Positions 22,525 through 35,157 are shown, counted from the stretch's first letter. The stretch: 64,000 nucleotides of DNA from Oxytricha trifallax (GCA_000711775.1 ARYC01001534.1:37945-101944); one strand, 5' to 3'. Numbers and translations are program-made. Notes: a model not told the origin generated them from the letters alone.

Positions 22525-22918
22525 TTGTAGAAATACATTTAATTTGGGAAAATAAATAATTAATGATTAAAATTTGTGGCAGTTAACTTTCTGGAAACCT
22601 AAACAATATGGTACTTGTTTGAAAGAGAATTTAAAATTAGCTGGACTTTACTATTGGCGGTTCCGTCTCTATCGCATCCCTGAAGCTAGATAACGTGACT
22701 TTAATTTTGGCATAAAAATTAACTAAACAAATCATCCACAATAAAGTCGCGTTATCTCGCCCTCGGGATGCGACAGAGGGATACCGCCAATAGTAAAGTC
22801 CAGCTAATTTTAAATTCTCTTTTAAACAAGTACAAATTGTCTAGGTTTCCAGAAAGTTAACTGCCACAAATTTTAATCATTAATTACTTATTTTCCCAAA
22901 TCAAATGTATTCCTACAA
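22525..22918. mobile_element. Palindromic MITE P2
   Basis: 394 bp, flanked by TA. Ends TTGTAG(G/A)AATACATTT; arms share GTGGCAGTTAACTTTCTGGA, AGCTGGACTTTACTATTGG, a CGGTACC/CGCATCC-type stretch and GATAAC, around a short centre. It is closest to P6. It ends 11 bp before the ATG at 22930. Confidence 0.9.
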
Positions 22919-22929
22919 TACAAAAGCTG

Positions 22930-23594
22930 ATGAAAATGAATCAGAAAGACAAGAAGTTATCATAATTATTTACTTTAAAATTTAATTTTTATGTCATTAA
23001 TAATATCTTATATTCCCTTTAAATTAAAGTTGCGAAGTTCTATGAAATAATTAATGATAAGAAATAATTGGAATGCCAGTAAGTTACCAATAACGATTAT
23101 ATCCTCAATGAATTCTAACTAATTAAAATGTGGTCACTCATCTAAGCCTACGGTTAAGATGGTAAGTTATTTTAACCGTTTTTATCGGTTTTTTAAATAT
23201 AGAGGTTGAATATGGATTCTTTTCTTTGAAGCATTAATTCCACAATTTGAGAGAAGGGAAGATAATGATGAATGCAGAGTATGATTCCTTTGCTACTTTT
23301 AGAATATTATTTGATAAAATTGATAGATTTAACCAGCTCTATTACGACAATTTCTTCTCATTTAGAAAACACAACTCACTCAAGAGGTTAGAGAGAACTG
23401 AAAAATACTTAATTGATGGGTTTTGGCTATCCTCAGAGTTTAGTTTACTTACTTGCAAAGCTGGTCGCTGTCCTCACTTAGAAGATGACGGAATCCCTTT
23501 TACAAAATCATTATTTGTGGTTTACACAAATAAATCTATCAAAGAGCTAAGAAAAAAAAGAGGAGAAACTGTACAAGTACAATTTAGTGGGTGA
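22930..23594 (+). CDS. Unrecognised protein, 207 aa, one intron
   Basis: Exon 22930-23161, intron 23162-23202 (41 bp, GTAAGT..ATATAG), exon 23203-23594; together exactly 208 codons ending FSG-TGA. The second exon is notably low in stop-like codons in any code and has protein-like text (IDGFWLSSEFSLLTCKAGRC). A Cys/His cluster, CKAGRCPH, may be structural. More exons may follow: after the TGA another open stretch (MNNLSQHYMEVYYFSGDEEE, 23670-23815) is readable. The palindrome P2 sits immediately upstream, where a promoter would be expected. Family not recognised. Confidence 0.6.
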
Positions 23595-24007
23595 AAAAGA
23601 TTCATTGTTGCATTTCACATTTGAATTTACAGAGAAGAATACTAATATTAGTTTACCTGGTCTTACTTCATGAATAATTTGTCTCAACATTACATGGAGG
23701 TATATTACTTCAGCGGTGATGAGGAAGAAAGGAAGAGCAATTCAAATGGAAGAGTTAATGAGCTTAATGCGAAGGTCTTGTTTAATTCTTATATTTCATT
23801 CATTCTCACATTCTAAAATATTCATTTAAAATATATGATCTAATATATAATTTCTTAATGGTATAATATATTAGTGAGTAATTTATAAGACATCAAATTA
23901 TTTATGAAGATGCTCAGTTTGCTTCATATGAACAGTTTGCAAAGTTCAGTAAATTAAATATTTGATGCAAATAAAATATTTAATCTAAATAAGTTAATAA
24001 TTTAATA

Positions 24008-24421
24008 TTGTAGGAAGACATTCGAACTTGGGAAATTAATTAAATTAAATAAATAATTAATTAAATTATTGGCAGTTAAAGTTGACCAATTTGAACGGTC
24101 TTGGGCTCATTCGATAGAGAATTCAAAATTAACTGGACTTCGTTATTGGCTGTAACCCTCTATCGCATTCCTGAAGCGAGATAACTTCACTTTAATTAAA
24201 CCCCTCTAAATTCATTAAATTATATCCTCACATTAAATTGAAGTTATCTCGCTTCAGGAATGCGATAGAGGGTTACCGCCAATAACGGAGTCCAGTTAAT
24301 TTTGAATTCTCTATCGAATGAGCTCAAGACCGTTCAAATTGGTCAACTTTAACTGCCAATAATTTAATTAATTATTTATTTAATTTAAATTAATTTCCCA
24401 AATTCAATTGTATTCCTACAA
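24008..24421. mobile_element. Palindromic MITE P3
   Basis: 414 bp, TA-flanked, ends TTGTAGGAAgACATT / TGTATTCCTACAA. Its arms are nearly perfect mirror copies carrying GGCAGTTAAAGTTGACCAAT, TTGGGCTCATTCGATAG and GCGAGATAACTTCACTTTAA. It lies 42 bp from the left end of TBE-D. Confidence 0.9.
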
Positions 24422-24623
24422 TAATAAATTATTAACTTGTTAAGTGATTTGTATCTCGCAGTCAAAACCCCAAAATCCTTTAAGTAGTTTGATTAAGTTT
24501 TTGATTGATAAAAGTAGACTATTAAGGCATGCTTTAATAAAGTTTTAATAGGGTTTATGCAGGGGTTTATACTTTAAATATTAGTAATTTAATTGAGTAT
24601 AGCAAGCGAGGTTTTAAAATATT

Positions 24624-26053
24624 TCACACAAACATAGCTTTGAGTAATGTGATAGTTTTCTGAATTTTATTCTTCTTAGTTGTTGCTTCATTAAATCTAT
24701 CGTATTATCGTTTTCGTTACTTGGCTTGATAAAAGTTGTGTATGCAAGTTCTCTGAGGTCTCCGTTAATTTTATTCTTATCAAGATATTGTTTGATCCTT
24801 TACTTAGAATCTCTCTAACTTTTGCAGCTAAAGTAATCGTTCATTTGCATGTCACTCTCAATTATTATTGCTGCTAATGCCCATATATCCCAAGCAATAT
24901 CACCATCTCTCCAATCTTCTCTCTCATGGAAATATCCAGGAGTGCCTCTTACATTTCCTAGTGCAGAGGCTTGCACTCTTTAAGCCCTAATGAAATCAAT
25001 AATATAGACTATTAGAGTCCACCATTATATTTTCTGGTTTTAAGTTTCTATGAACGTAACCGAGCTTGTGAAGTTCTTCTATTCCTTCAACAATCTGCTG
25101 GACTATCTAGCCAATTTACCTTTGGCTCCTGTTGTCAGATAAAATCTCTCTGTAATTTATTTCTAGGAGGAGAAGCCTAAATGCTACGTGATCTTTTCCA
25201 AGTAAAATGGCATCAAGCTAAATGATATGCCTGCACTCTTTAAATTTAGCTTATTAAAGAGCGTAATACTCGTTAGCAAATTCCATTTGGAACTTGTAAT
25301 CAGCAAGAAAGTAATTGAAAGGATAAATTTTGTAGGCATATTAGTCATCTGTGATAACTCTCTTCTCTATTTTATCCTCGAGAGTAAGATAACTTTCAAG
25401 ACAAGAATCTATGTCAATTATTTTAAGATAGGAATCTTCATAGCCTCTATTTTTATAAAATTTATTGAACTTTGAGACTGGGAGGTTCTTAACTGCCTTC
25501 TTCATTCTCACTTTCTTCTATACCTCATCCCTAAGACTCAGATTGATTCTTGACTTCTTTTATTATTGGAATTTTTTCCTGTAGGTTCATGAATAAACAC
25601 AAAGCTTTGATTATGATTTTTCTTTAAGTGCACTTTGAAGTCTCTTGAATGAGAATGTGGCTTCTCACAGAACTCACAGATATACTTGCCATCCTTCTTT
25701 TAATGCTTTAGATACAACCTAGGCATATCGTTGTGTATATCTCTCAAGTGTCTCTTTAAGTTGACTTGTAGTGGAAAACTTTATTGCATTTATTGCATTA
25801 ATAGTCAAACTTGATAGGTATAATTTATTGTTCAATGGTGGGTTATTTAATCTCCTCCTCAATATGCTCTTTCTCAATGTTGACTTCTTTATTAATTTAT
25901 ATTTGAATCTCAAAGGTTGACTCGTCAAAAGTGTCATAAGTCGGCTCCCACTATGTGCAAGCGTCTCTGGTCTCAACTTTTTTTGGTTGCTGAAATGATA
26001 ACTTTTATTGACTTTAACAAATAATGCCGCACTACTAAAAGGTTAACGCTCAT
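24624..26053 (-). pseudogene. TBE zinc-finger/kinase gene, broken (TBE-D)
   Basis: Same start context (ATGAGCG) and stop (FV-TGA) as TBE-A, but 1430 nt is not a multiple of three. Relative to TBE-A, about 10 bases are missing near 25013, just after the GYVHRNLKPENIM catalytic loop, breaking the frame before the DFN region. Zinc-finger and linker text remains recognisable. Confidence 0.8.
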
Positions 26054-26617
26054 TTTAGTTTACTGATATAATTTATTATAATAATGATAAAAACTACCTA
26101 GAAATACTATAATAGTATAGTATAAGACACTCTAGTAAATTCTTTGCTGAGAGGTAAGCGAATTAAATCAACGAAAACTGCTGTAAGTTGACATATTTTA
26201 TGAGTTTATTTTACTTTTTACTAAATTAAATTGCTCCTAATGAAGTTTTGTTTCTATAAGAGGTCCTCCAAATCAAGTTTGAACTTAATTTAATGGTAAA
26301 GTTATTGAACATTTTAAATTTAATATGCTCCTAATTAAGTTTTAACCTTAAAATTTAACTCCTAAAAAAGTTTGAACTTAATTTGGAGGACCTCCTAAAA
26401 TAATTCAACATTATTAGGAGGAATTTATTGGAGAAAGTTTCATAAAAATGGAAATCAATCTGTGAAACTTGGAGCAAGTGTTTCAATGCTTCTCCTCATA
26501 TCTTTTCAAAGTTGACCTCCAAAAGGTCCTCCCTATTCATTAGTAAGATTTTAATAAACTTAGAATGTATATCCATAATTTTAAATATCATTAACATTTC
26601 TAGAAAGAGGAATCAAG
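26054..26617. promoter_or_regulatory. Divergent intergenic region with iterons (TBE-D)
   Basis: Contains the same CTCCTAAT(T/G)AAG, GAACTTAATTTGGAGG and GAGGTCCTCC units as TBE-A, mainly between 26230 and 26420, between the kinase and 22-kDa starts. Confidence 0.5.
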
Positions 26618-28081
26618 ATGGAGTCTATGAATGATGCACTGAAGAGAATTTAACTCAAGATTTAATAGGAAAATTTCGAAGTAAAGAGGACTTTTATAGA
26701 TATTTGGTATAGCAAGGTAAGTGCTTAAGTAAGATTAATAAATCTATTATAGTTGGATTGTTCTTGCCAACTTAGGAGGGAACTAAAATCTCATTCTTAA
26801 AAGCCTTACTTAGTGAAGAGAAAAAAGCTTTTAAGTCTAATGAAATTAGGATGATAGAGATACCTAACTACCCTGAATTATCAGTGACAAACCTATATGA
26901 CGATGCTATGAGTAATCCAGACGTAGCTCTCTACCTTCCATCCAAGCTACAACTCTCAAATAAGTTGCCAGAAAGAAACTTCTTCTTTGGTGTTCTTGCA
27001 ACTCTGAAACCTGTGTACTTAAATGAAGTAATTTAAGAAGCTTACAAGAAACGATACAGCATCTCTCCTGAAGAAAAAGAGAAGCAAGGTATTAAAATTC
27101 ATAAAAGTCAAGTTATATTAAGTCTTTCTTGTTCAGATTCTTATACTTACCAATGGCTTCTGTTGAAGCGAGTTGAACTTTGTTGAAACTTAAAATATTT
27201 TCAATTAGGAATTGTGAATTCTTAGAAATATGTCAAGATGCTGTAGATAAGAAGTCTATAAGTCTGTAATATATTGATCTGGACTGACAACCTTTAAAAT
27301 AATTGTCCGGCATGACAAACTTTTAAATAATTGTCAGGCGAGGCAATTATAAATACCATGTTCCAAAAGTAATTAAGAATTATTGAAAAGGATTTAGAAC
27401 ATTTTTCTAAGTATCCCTATTAAATATAAAGGGTCCATCAATATCATTCAAGATATTCAAAAAGGCACCCTATAAAAGCCATTTGGACTTTAACTAAAAG
27501 CAAAAGTTTTAAACAATATTGAAAAGGAAAATAAAAGTAGGAAATTTAATAAAAAGAAAAACAAAATTATTAGAAGTTAAAGAATAAATTTCAAATCATT
27601 TATAATCGTACAAGTTAAAACCATTAATCAAAAATTATGGCCTGACAATTATTTAAAAGGTTGTCAGGCCATGAAAATAATTGAAATTTAAATAATAATA
27701 AAAAAATAAATATTAAAAACAGAAAGTACAAAGTAAGTTAAAGGAAAGTGCAACTTACTTGACTTTTATGAAATATGTGACACCTGGCTGTAGGAACTTC
27801 AAAAGCATCCTTTCATCTAAAGTAAGCTTAGTCTTCTAACTTTATTGAAAAACCTGGTACTGCTATATGCTTGATGAAAGAGCGCAGCAAATTAAATAGA
27901 GAGAGAAAGTCTCAAGTAAAGCATGAATTGAGTAAGACTCTTCAAATATTTCTAAAAGCCAGACGAGATGAACATAGATGCAGGGGCTGGCACTAAGAGA
28001 AGAAACATAGGTCCAAGCAAACCTTAAGAGGAAGAAAAGAAAGAGAAGCCAAATCCCTTTACGGGCAAATTTAATATGTGA
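26618..28081 (+). pseudogene. TBE 22-kDa gene split by a nested element (TBE-D)
   Basis: Starts MESMNDAL; intron 1 at 26717-26752 (36 bp, GTAAGTGC..TATAG). The conserved core (EIPNYPELSVTNLYDDAMSN, LPERNFFFGVLATLKPVYL) is intact. The gene is split at KQGIKI by a 673-bp element (27099-27771) and resumes with DTWLQELQKHP-like text. Intron 2 lies at 27822-27847 and ends TTG rather than TAG. It could be functional only if the nested element is excised. Confidence 0.8.
27099..27771. mobile_element. Nested element in the TBE-D 22-kDa gene
   Basis: Inverted ends TCATAAAAGTCAAGT, flanked by AAT on both sides (27096-27098 and 27772-27774), an ANT duplication like that of TBEs. Deleting the element and one AAT rebuilds the coding sequence seen in TBE-A. 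The interior has repeats of ATTGTC(A/C)GGC(A/G)TGACAA at about 27300-27345, also inverted at 27640-27675. No open frame of note, so it is probably non-autonomous. Confidence 0.8.
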
Positions 28082-29109
28082 ACTTATTCACAAAATCTCC
28101 CATCTCTTGCACAAACTTTGGCTTTATCATCGCCGACTCTTATAGTAAAATTCTTAATAAAATTTACTGTATCTATATTCAAGTCGTGCATCAAGTGATA
28201 GAGTAAAAGTTTCTTGTAGTAGCCTTTTAATAACCCCCAATATAATTCAATTCCATTGAACTAATGGCTGTAAGGAACATTAAATACAGGTGTTATATTT
28301 AGCCTTTCATATTCCTTCCTTGAGTCTTTAGTTTTATGAACTGACAAGTTATCAACGAATAGAATAATCTCTCAGTCAGCGTATTTGTCTCTGAGTTATT
28401 GCAAGAACTTAATATATTATTCAGTCTTTATAGAAGGAGGGTGAATAACATAAGTCTAGAGGCCTCTATCTTCACTTATTCCACCAAGGATTGCATGAGT
28501 TTATACCTTAACCTTTTGATCATAAACTTCTAACTTCTATGTTGCTGTACCTTATATACCAAGACCACGATATAAACGTATTGAATGTTAATACTGCCTC
28601 ATCAGCGTGTATGAAATTTATATTATGCTCTTAAGACCTCTGCATTTAATCGAATTTATAATTTAAATTATCCTTATAAAATGGAACATTAAAGTCAATC
28701 ATTCTCTTTAAGCGATTGACTGTCTTGTATGATATTCCATTCATTTTATATATGCTAGCTATAGATTATGCAAAGAGATGTGAAGCTCAGGAAAATGGCG
28801 ATGAAACATCACAGCTCTCTAGGCCAGAGACAAAGGAGCCCAGTATTTAAGTGTCTTATCATTGATTAGATATTCGATGTTACTCAAATTTTGAAGGTCT
28901 CTTAGGCTTAGAATTAATCGATTATCTCTTCAAATTTAATGATTACAGACAGTGAGACCTACCAGGAGCAGGAAATTTATGGAGTAGCCTTGCTATAGAA
29001 GTGTAATTGAGAATAGGTTTGAGTTGATCACAATAATCATTACAACCATATCTAAAATTAAATAGTAAATCTATATACTACTGTCATAAATTGACCCCAA
29101 ACCTCGCAT
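28082..29109 (-). pseudogene. TBE transposase, broken and truncated (TBE-D)
   Basis: Start ATG at 29109 and homologous to the TBE-A transposase, but the last ~30 bp including the normal stop are deleted (28090 region). An 8-bp duplication (AACTTCT repeated, about 28530) shifts the frame, and other small indels occur. The catalytic blocks are recognisable. Confidence 0.8.
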
Positions 29110-29254
29110 ATACTCAATTAAATTACTAATATTAAAACTATAAACCCTTACATAAATCCTATTAAAACCCTAATAAAGCATGCCTTAATAGTCTGCTTTT
29201 ATCAATAAAAAACTTAATCAAACTACTGAAAGGGTTCGGGGTTTTGAGTGTTGA

Positions 29255-32200
29255 GAAGATTTGACCAAGTTTCTTAAAAATGGCAAAGATGACTTCACTC
29301 TAATAATCAAAGTCTATAACATCTTTGGTGAGGAAGTACCTATGGAAACCTTAGATAAGAAACTAATAAACATTAGGATGTGAAGTAAGTAATATTACTA
29401 GTCCCCGCTAGAGTGATGCTAGGTGCTCTCGTATTAGCTGAACACTTATTTATCACTTAATAGAGACACTTTCTTTAATACCTCAAAGCATATGCCAACT
29501 CTTGAATTCTGGTACACTTCAAACAGACTCTACGAGCATCTCTCTGCTCATATTCAAACTGTGAAGAATCTTCAATCAGAACAGTAGGGAGAGAGATAGA
29601 ATTACTTCTAGGATTTGGAAAGATTTATGCCAGTTAAAGAATCATTAAGCGAATTATTCTCATATATTAATTTAATTAGAAAATTAGTGTTCTACGAAAA
29701 TGGATCCATATTTGTAGACTAGAAGTTGAATTCATTTGTTCTCTCTTATGCTGATATTGAACACATTAAGTTTTAAGTGACTTTTAAAAATAGTTTTGAG
29801 GGTACCCAAATATGGCGAACCATAAGCTTTCATAAATTTACGAAATCCGAAATTTTATTTCACAAGGCCTTGATAAATTTTTGCGAATATTATCTTCTTG
29901 CGAGAAAACAATCGAAAAAAATATTAAAAATTTTATATTTTTGAGAATTTATTGCTAAGAGTTTATAAATGCCAACATAATTTTTATATTGTTAACTAAT
30001 TAAATGATAAAATAATTTGTTAAAAACATACCAAATAATTAAAAATAAAACAATACAAAAATTAAGATCTCCACATAATAAACTAGAATAATTATTAAAT
30101 TCTTAATAACTTTTGATTGTTTTTTTATAATGATAAGACTTTAATTGTTTCATTCAAATAATTAACAATTATTTGGTGTGTGTGATTCATCTCTTATATA
30201 AAATATAACAAATCCAATTTTATTATTTCATTTTTTACAACTCAATTCTAAAGACCATTCTCGAACTATTCATAATAAAAATAGCTAATTTTTCTATTTT
30301 AAAATCCTATTTAAAATGTTATTCATAGTAAAATATAGTTTCATATCGATAAATAAGACTATATTTTTTAATTTTATATTCATTAGTAACAAATTAACGT
30401 TTATCAAATATTCCTTATTTTTTTATGATTTTCCTGTTATAATGAGATATTTTATCCCTAGAACTTTAATTCTTATATATAATTTATCTTTTAAAAAATA
30501 TGACTTAAAACAATAGTAGTTAACTTTTATTCAGGAAGCTTTCTCTTATATATTTATTGCAAAGAAAAGTAATCTATTCTAAAAGATTTTATTTGAGTTA
30601 AGGAAATCAAATGATAATGATATTTATTTTGCTCTTTTTGTTATTCATTAAAAATTATGACCATATAGTTTATAAAAATAATACCACCTTGGAAGATTAA
30701 ACTTATTTCCATGTTTAAGTTGATGATTTGTTAAACTATATGCAATTTTTCATGAATAAATCTTATGCCAATAAAGTTGGTTGATAAAATTATAATAACC
30801 ATTAAAATTTTGGAAAAATTTCCTGGCCAGTGATTTGATAAAAAAATTCTAGGAAAATTCCTATCAAGAAAATAATTTTTAATAAAGTAACTTCTTAACA
30901 ACTTTAAAAAACTATCTATACTATTTGGGGGGAAAGTTTCCTGGCAGAAAAAAATTAAAATTTTTCATAATTTTAATTAAGCGTTTTAACAACATGTTAT
31001 GACTTTCTACAGTTATTCAGCCAAAAGGTTCCAGTAACTTTTCCTATATTCTTTAAAAATAATCTATTTCACATTTTTTATTTTTCACATTAAATTTAAT
31101 TTGATGATTACTACAGTGTTCAATTAATGATGAATTTTAATTAAATTAATCTATCCTTGCTCATGATAATATAATGTTAGGCGACCAGAAATTTTCATCA
31201 CATTTTTAAAAAAATTTATTATACGTAGCACTTATCCTCTGCAATTAATTGGTGGAAAAAACTTAGATTTATATAGTTTTATGTAAGTTTTCATAAAATT
31301 ATACATAAAATAAATCACTGGCCATGAAACTTACCACTGGCTTGGGAACTTCCCTCCACAAAGTTTTATTAGAACCTATAATAAAGGATTATCAAATTTT
31401 TAAAGGTTTTTGCAATTCTTTCAAATATTTAGCATTATTAAGATTTAATTACATGCTATTTTAATTCAGGAAGTTATAACTTTTCCAATCATATTTAACA
31501 AAGAAGTAAATCTAAAACATTTGTTCTAAAAGTTTTTTGTCAAATAATTAATGACTATAATTAATTGAATTATTATTAACAATTAAAACAATAATTTTAC
31601 TAATAAATACTATTAAATTTTTAAACAAAAGTGATTAATTTTATAAGTCACGATACACTAACGAAAGAAATTTACTCACAAAACAATAATAAAAAATAGT
31701 TTCTCTAGATGTTGAAAACAAATTTAAGATTTAATCTGCTACCAGTAATCTCATAAAAATTATATAAAAATATTAAAAAGGACACAAATTTTTTAAGTTG
31801 TATGATAAATTATAATATATTTATTCTTTTAAAGTTAAAGAATTAAAATAAAATTCTATAAAATAAAACAAAAATTTTCATAGGTACTACCGATTGGTTT
31901 AGTTCAAAAAATATTTTTCCGATTTTATTTCAAGATTCTTTTTTTTGCCATTTTTCATAGCGATATTTTGTAGCAGAAAACAAAATTTCGAATTTCGAAA
32001 TTTTTTCAAAGATTATTGTTGACCATATTTGGGTATCCTCTAATAGTTTATATTTATTGAAGAAACTTTTGTTTAAATGGAGATAAAATCAAGATAATAG
32101 CACTTTCTTAACAGCAGATATACTCTGTTGAGACACTTTTTACATTGAAATTACTCAAGCGATATTCAACGAGAAATTCAAACTTCTACAACAAATCTAA

Positions 32201-33360
32201 AAGTAAAAATATCGACACTCTTAAAATTGAAAAGAAATACTAACCATATGATTTTATTCAGAACTAACTTTCATTGAAGAATTATGAAGAGACAAGAAAT
32301 ATAAGAAACTAATTAGTTGTTAATATTTGAACTTTTAAATTTAATAACCTCATTACAGAGAATTACTCGAATTTTAATACATTGGAGAGTTTAACTTAGT
32401 AAAAAGCAAAGAATTCATCTCATTCTCTTCTTTCCATAAAGTAATAGTAAAATGCATTCTAAACTCATGCTTATATATACAAATATAATATCTAAAAGTA
32501 TATTAGGAAGCTCAATAGAAAATACCCTGTGAAAACTACGCATAGATATTGATTGATAAGTTGAATGTACAAATTCTGAACACTCAAAATTAATATATAA
32601 AATAATGAGATCAGGGAGTGTTAAGAGAAAGTTGCTGAGTATTTGGCAAAATAATTCATAAATTAAGGTTTAGTGCAATTGCTTTCAAGATGCCATCTGT
32701 CCAAGTATTAAACTCAATACTTAGAAGTATATTTAAGCTATGACTTAATTCATTTTAATACTAAAATATGTATAGATAAAGTGATAAAATCTTGGTAATG
32801 TATTATAAAATAAATAGTAAAATAATTCAAGCAGAATGAAGCGGGAAACAAAGTAATACTGCCGTTCTGCCAAGTTACAATCACTTGAAGGATGTAATCT
32901 ATGAATTGAAGAGAAAAAAACCAAGAATACTCAGATCTATTCGAGATTCGATTTATCATCACTAAAGTTCGTGCTAGAAACTTCTGCATGAACAAGAACA
33001 GAAACACTTTCTAGTTTTTGATTGAAAATTGCATGATGGGAGTCACTTAAGAAGCATATTTGAAAAATCAAATGTGAATTCTAATGAACTATAGATTGTG
33101 CAAAAATGTCTAGAAAATGCTAATTTTGGCAAAATTAGAAATTTCTACTTTAAGTATAACTTTTAAGTTAGATGATTTAGGGAAGATTTTGCTGAATAAT
33201 CATGATAAATTTAATATATTGTATAATAAATATTTCTGAGAAGGAAAACAAATTGCTTATTTCCAGTATGAAAAAATAGTAGGGGCTATTTCTAGTACAG
33301 GTATCCATTAAAGGAAGAATCACTGCAATAAACTTTAATGATGGCTTTAAACACCCCAAT
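29255..33360 (+). CDS. Unrecognised multi-exon gene region hosting a 2.2-kb element
   Basis: Coding-like exons at about 29256-29375 (TKFLKNGKDDFTLIIKVYNI), 29437-29790 (LEFWYTSNRLYEHLSAHI...), 32098-32330 and 32358-32555, then 32613-32891 (ECQEKVAEYLAKQFINQGL) and 32880-33178. A plausible intron would start at the AGTTT that forms part of the target duplication of the 29797-32041 element and end ATAATAG near 32097, restoring the frame. Several exons end at TGA codons that interrupt otherwise fluent text (for example LVFD-TGA-KLHDGSH at 33025). Exon joins are mostly uncertain and the product is not recognised. Confidence 0.4.
29797..32041. mobile_element. 2.2-kb AT-rich element with 8-bp target duplication
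   Basis: Bounded by the direct repeat AATAGTTT (29789-29796 and 32042-32049). Inverted ends: TGAGGGTACCCAAATATGG on the left and AGAGGATACCCAAATATGG (reverse complement) on the right. The interior is extremely AT-rich with no convincing transposase frame, so it is likely non-autonomous or decayed. An 8-bp duplication is typical of hAT-like elements, but the ends are not diagnostic. Confidence 0.75.
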
Positions 33361-33385
33361 TAATAGTCTTTAATAGGAACTTAAT

Positions 33386-33648
33386 AAAACCCCATAGATC
33401 AATTAAGAAGCGAGGATAGGAGTTAAGAAAAATTAGATTAAAAATTAATTATAATTGGCTAATAATATAAATAATTAGGCTAAAATCAAATTTAAACGCC
33501 CTGATTGGATTATTTTATAAGGACAATTAATCGAGCCAATAGTTTTAATAATTAGCCAAACATTATAATTATACGTCAATAATAATTAATTCTTAATTTA
33601 ATTGTTCTTAACCCCAATTCTCATGTCTTAATTGATCTATGGGGTTTT
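33386..33648. mobile_element. Small foldback element with C4-bearing ends
   Basis: 263 bp. Ends AAAACCCCATAGATCAATTA and its mirror TAATTGATCTATGGGGTTTT, with imperfect pairing continuing through both arms (GGAGTTAAG / CTTAACCCC, TTGGCTAAT / ATTAGCCAA). Flanked by TAAT on both sides. No coding capacity. Confidence 0.75.
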
Positions 33649-33719
33649 TAATTTACCAGAATCTTAAGAAGAAAAAATCAAAGAACAGGAGAAACAAACA
33701 AAATATTATAAAGAAACAA

Positions 33720-34366
33720 ATGGAAAACAAGAACAAAGAGGAATAGAAGAAAATGGATAGAGATATTAAAAAGCAAAAGAAGATAGAAGCAGATTTAGAG
33801 CCTGAAAGATTGCTTCTGGAATAAATGGATATTGCTAAGAGGAGAGTTGGATCTAATGATCTCTACATGTAGAGAATCAGAAATTAATCCTCTATTTTAT
33901 TAACTCATAATAAGAGGGTATGTAATGGTAGAAGGCAATGAAGAAGAGCAAGACTATGAATTAATTTGGAATTGTAATGAGCTCTCTCTTAAAAGAATGA
34001 AAAATTAAAATAAGAGACTAAAGCTAGAAGAATTTGGTGTACTTATTTATAGAAAGAACTTCTTGAATGAAGCACTTATCAAAGAAACAATGAAGACTTG
34101 TAGATCACAGCTAAATAAGAAGAGAATTATTAAACAAAAGAAACCATCACTAAACAGGATATTGAAATGCTTAAGGATAAGTTTGTAAATTAAATGCTTC
34201 CAAAAGGCTGGTTCTTCAAAGGATACTTCTATTTGAATCATGATGGAGGCAAGTCATTAGTTCAGTATCAATATTAGAAAACGGGGATACAAGTGACTAC
34301 AACAAAGAAGTGCAGATAGAATGGAGATATGATAAGCAAAAGTATGATACAGCAGGGATTCAGTGA
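33720..34366 (+). CDS. Unrecognised charged protein, multi-exon
   Basis: Begins MENKNKEEQKKMDRDIKKQK with a strongly charged coiled-coil-like N-terminus. The C-terminal exons read KQDIEMLKDKFVNQMLPKGW; removing a 25-bp intron (34253-34277, GTCATT..ATTAG) gives GGKNGDTSDYNKEVQIEWRY and a TGA at 34364-34366. Two frame changes in the middle (near 33870 and 34110) are not explained by obvious introns, so the full structure is open. No domain is recognised, though the exon text is convincing. Confidence 0.55.
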
Positions 34367-35157
34367 TTATTAAATAAAATTATTAATATTTTGTTACTTA
34401 GATATAATTGAATTGTTAACTTATCAAATTACTATTGAAATCTAATTATACTTAGTTTATCAAACTTATATTAAAAATGAGGATTTTTGTTCATTCTAAG
34501 GCCGAAATTATAATAAATTTAGTGCCTCACCATTATTATTTTTACTATTCTCCTCTTCTCTTATAAGTTAATTGGACTATCATAAATATCAAAAGACTTG
34601 ACTACTTACACTTATTTCTACATTTTACTATTTTCATATTAATCTTAATGATAGAGTACTTGATTTTTCTAAGTTTCTATTTAATTATTAGAGTTATATT
34701 AGTTCTAATACTCCATATATTTAGACATACAATAAATGAAATGACATTATCAGATTATAATTAAGTAAATATACTTTATAATAATCTGTCAAAGCCAGAG
34801 TAAATATTAAGATTCCACTGTTAATCCTTATGTGACTAATGTGTGAAGCGAGGTACTTAATCATTTTCTTAGAGTTTATCATTTGTTAGCAAAAGTGGTT
34901 ATAGGTTTATCTGTCATTTCCAAAATTATTATCACTAGAGTGAAGGCTATAAATATAACCGTTGAAAATACACAAACTTCGTTTTTCTCTAAATATTAAT
35001 TATATGGAATCCAATAAATGATTGAAGATGTCGCTTTTAATAAAGTATTTTATCTATAATTTTAGCTGGATTTGGTTAAAAATATTGCATTAAGACTTTT
35101 GATAATTATTTGAATGATTTAAACTTATCTTTCTCTCAACTTCAAGGAACGATCAGA
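34367..35157. other. AT-rich spacer, no gene seen
   Basis: Low-complexity AT-rich sequence between the plus-strand gene ending at 34366 and the minus-strand gene ending at 35158. No repeats or motifs recognised. Confidence 0.45.

Larger units (their letters stand above)
24463..29246. mobile_element. TBE: TBE-D, full-length but degraded TBE with a nested element
   Basis: Flanked by AGT (24460-24462 and 29247-29249). Left end CAAAACCCCAAAATCC; right end GGGTTCGGGGTTTTG. TIRs and gene text match TBE-A. Order: kinase (-), 22-kDa (+), transposase (-). It is longer than the others (4784 bp) because of a 673-bp insertion in the 22-kDa gene. Kinase and transposase frames are broken. Confidence 0.94.

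Noticed and set aside
30316-30516. Small plus-strand frame inside the 2.2-kb element as a gene
   Set aside because: Composition is that of random AT-rich DNA, there is no motif, and it lies within a non-coding element.
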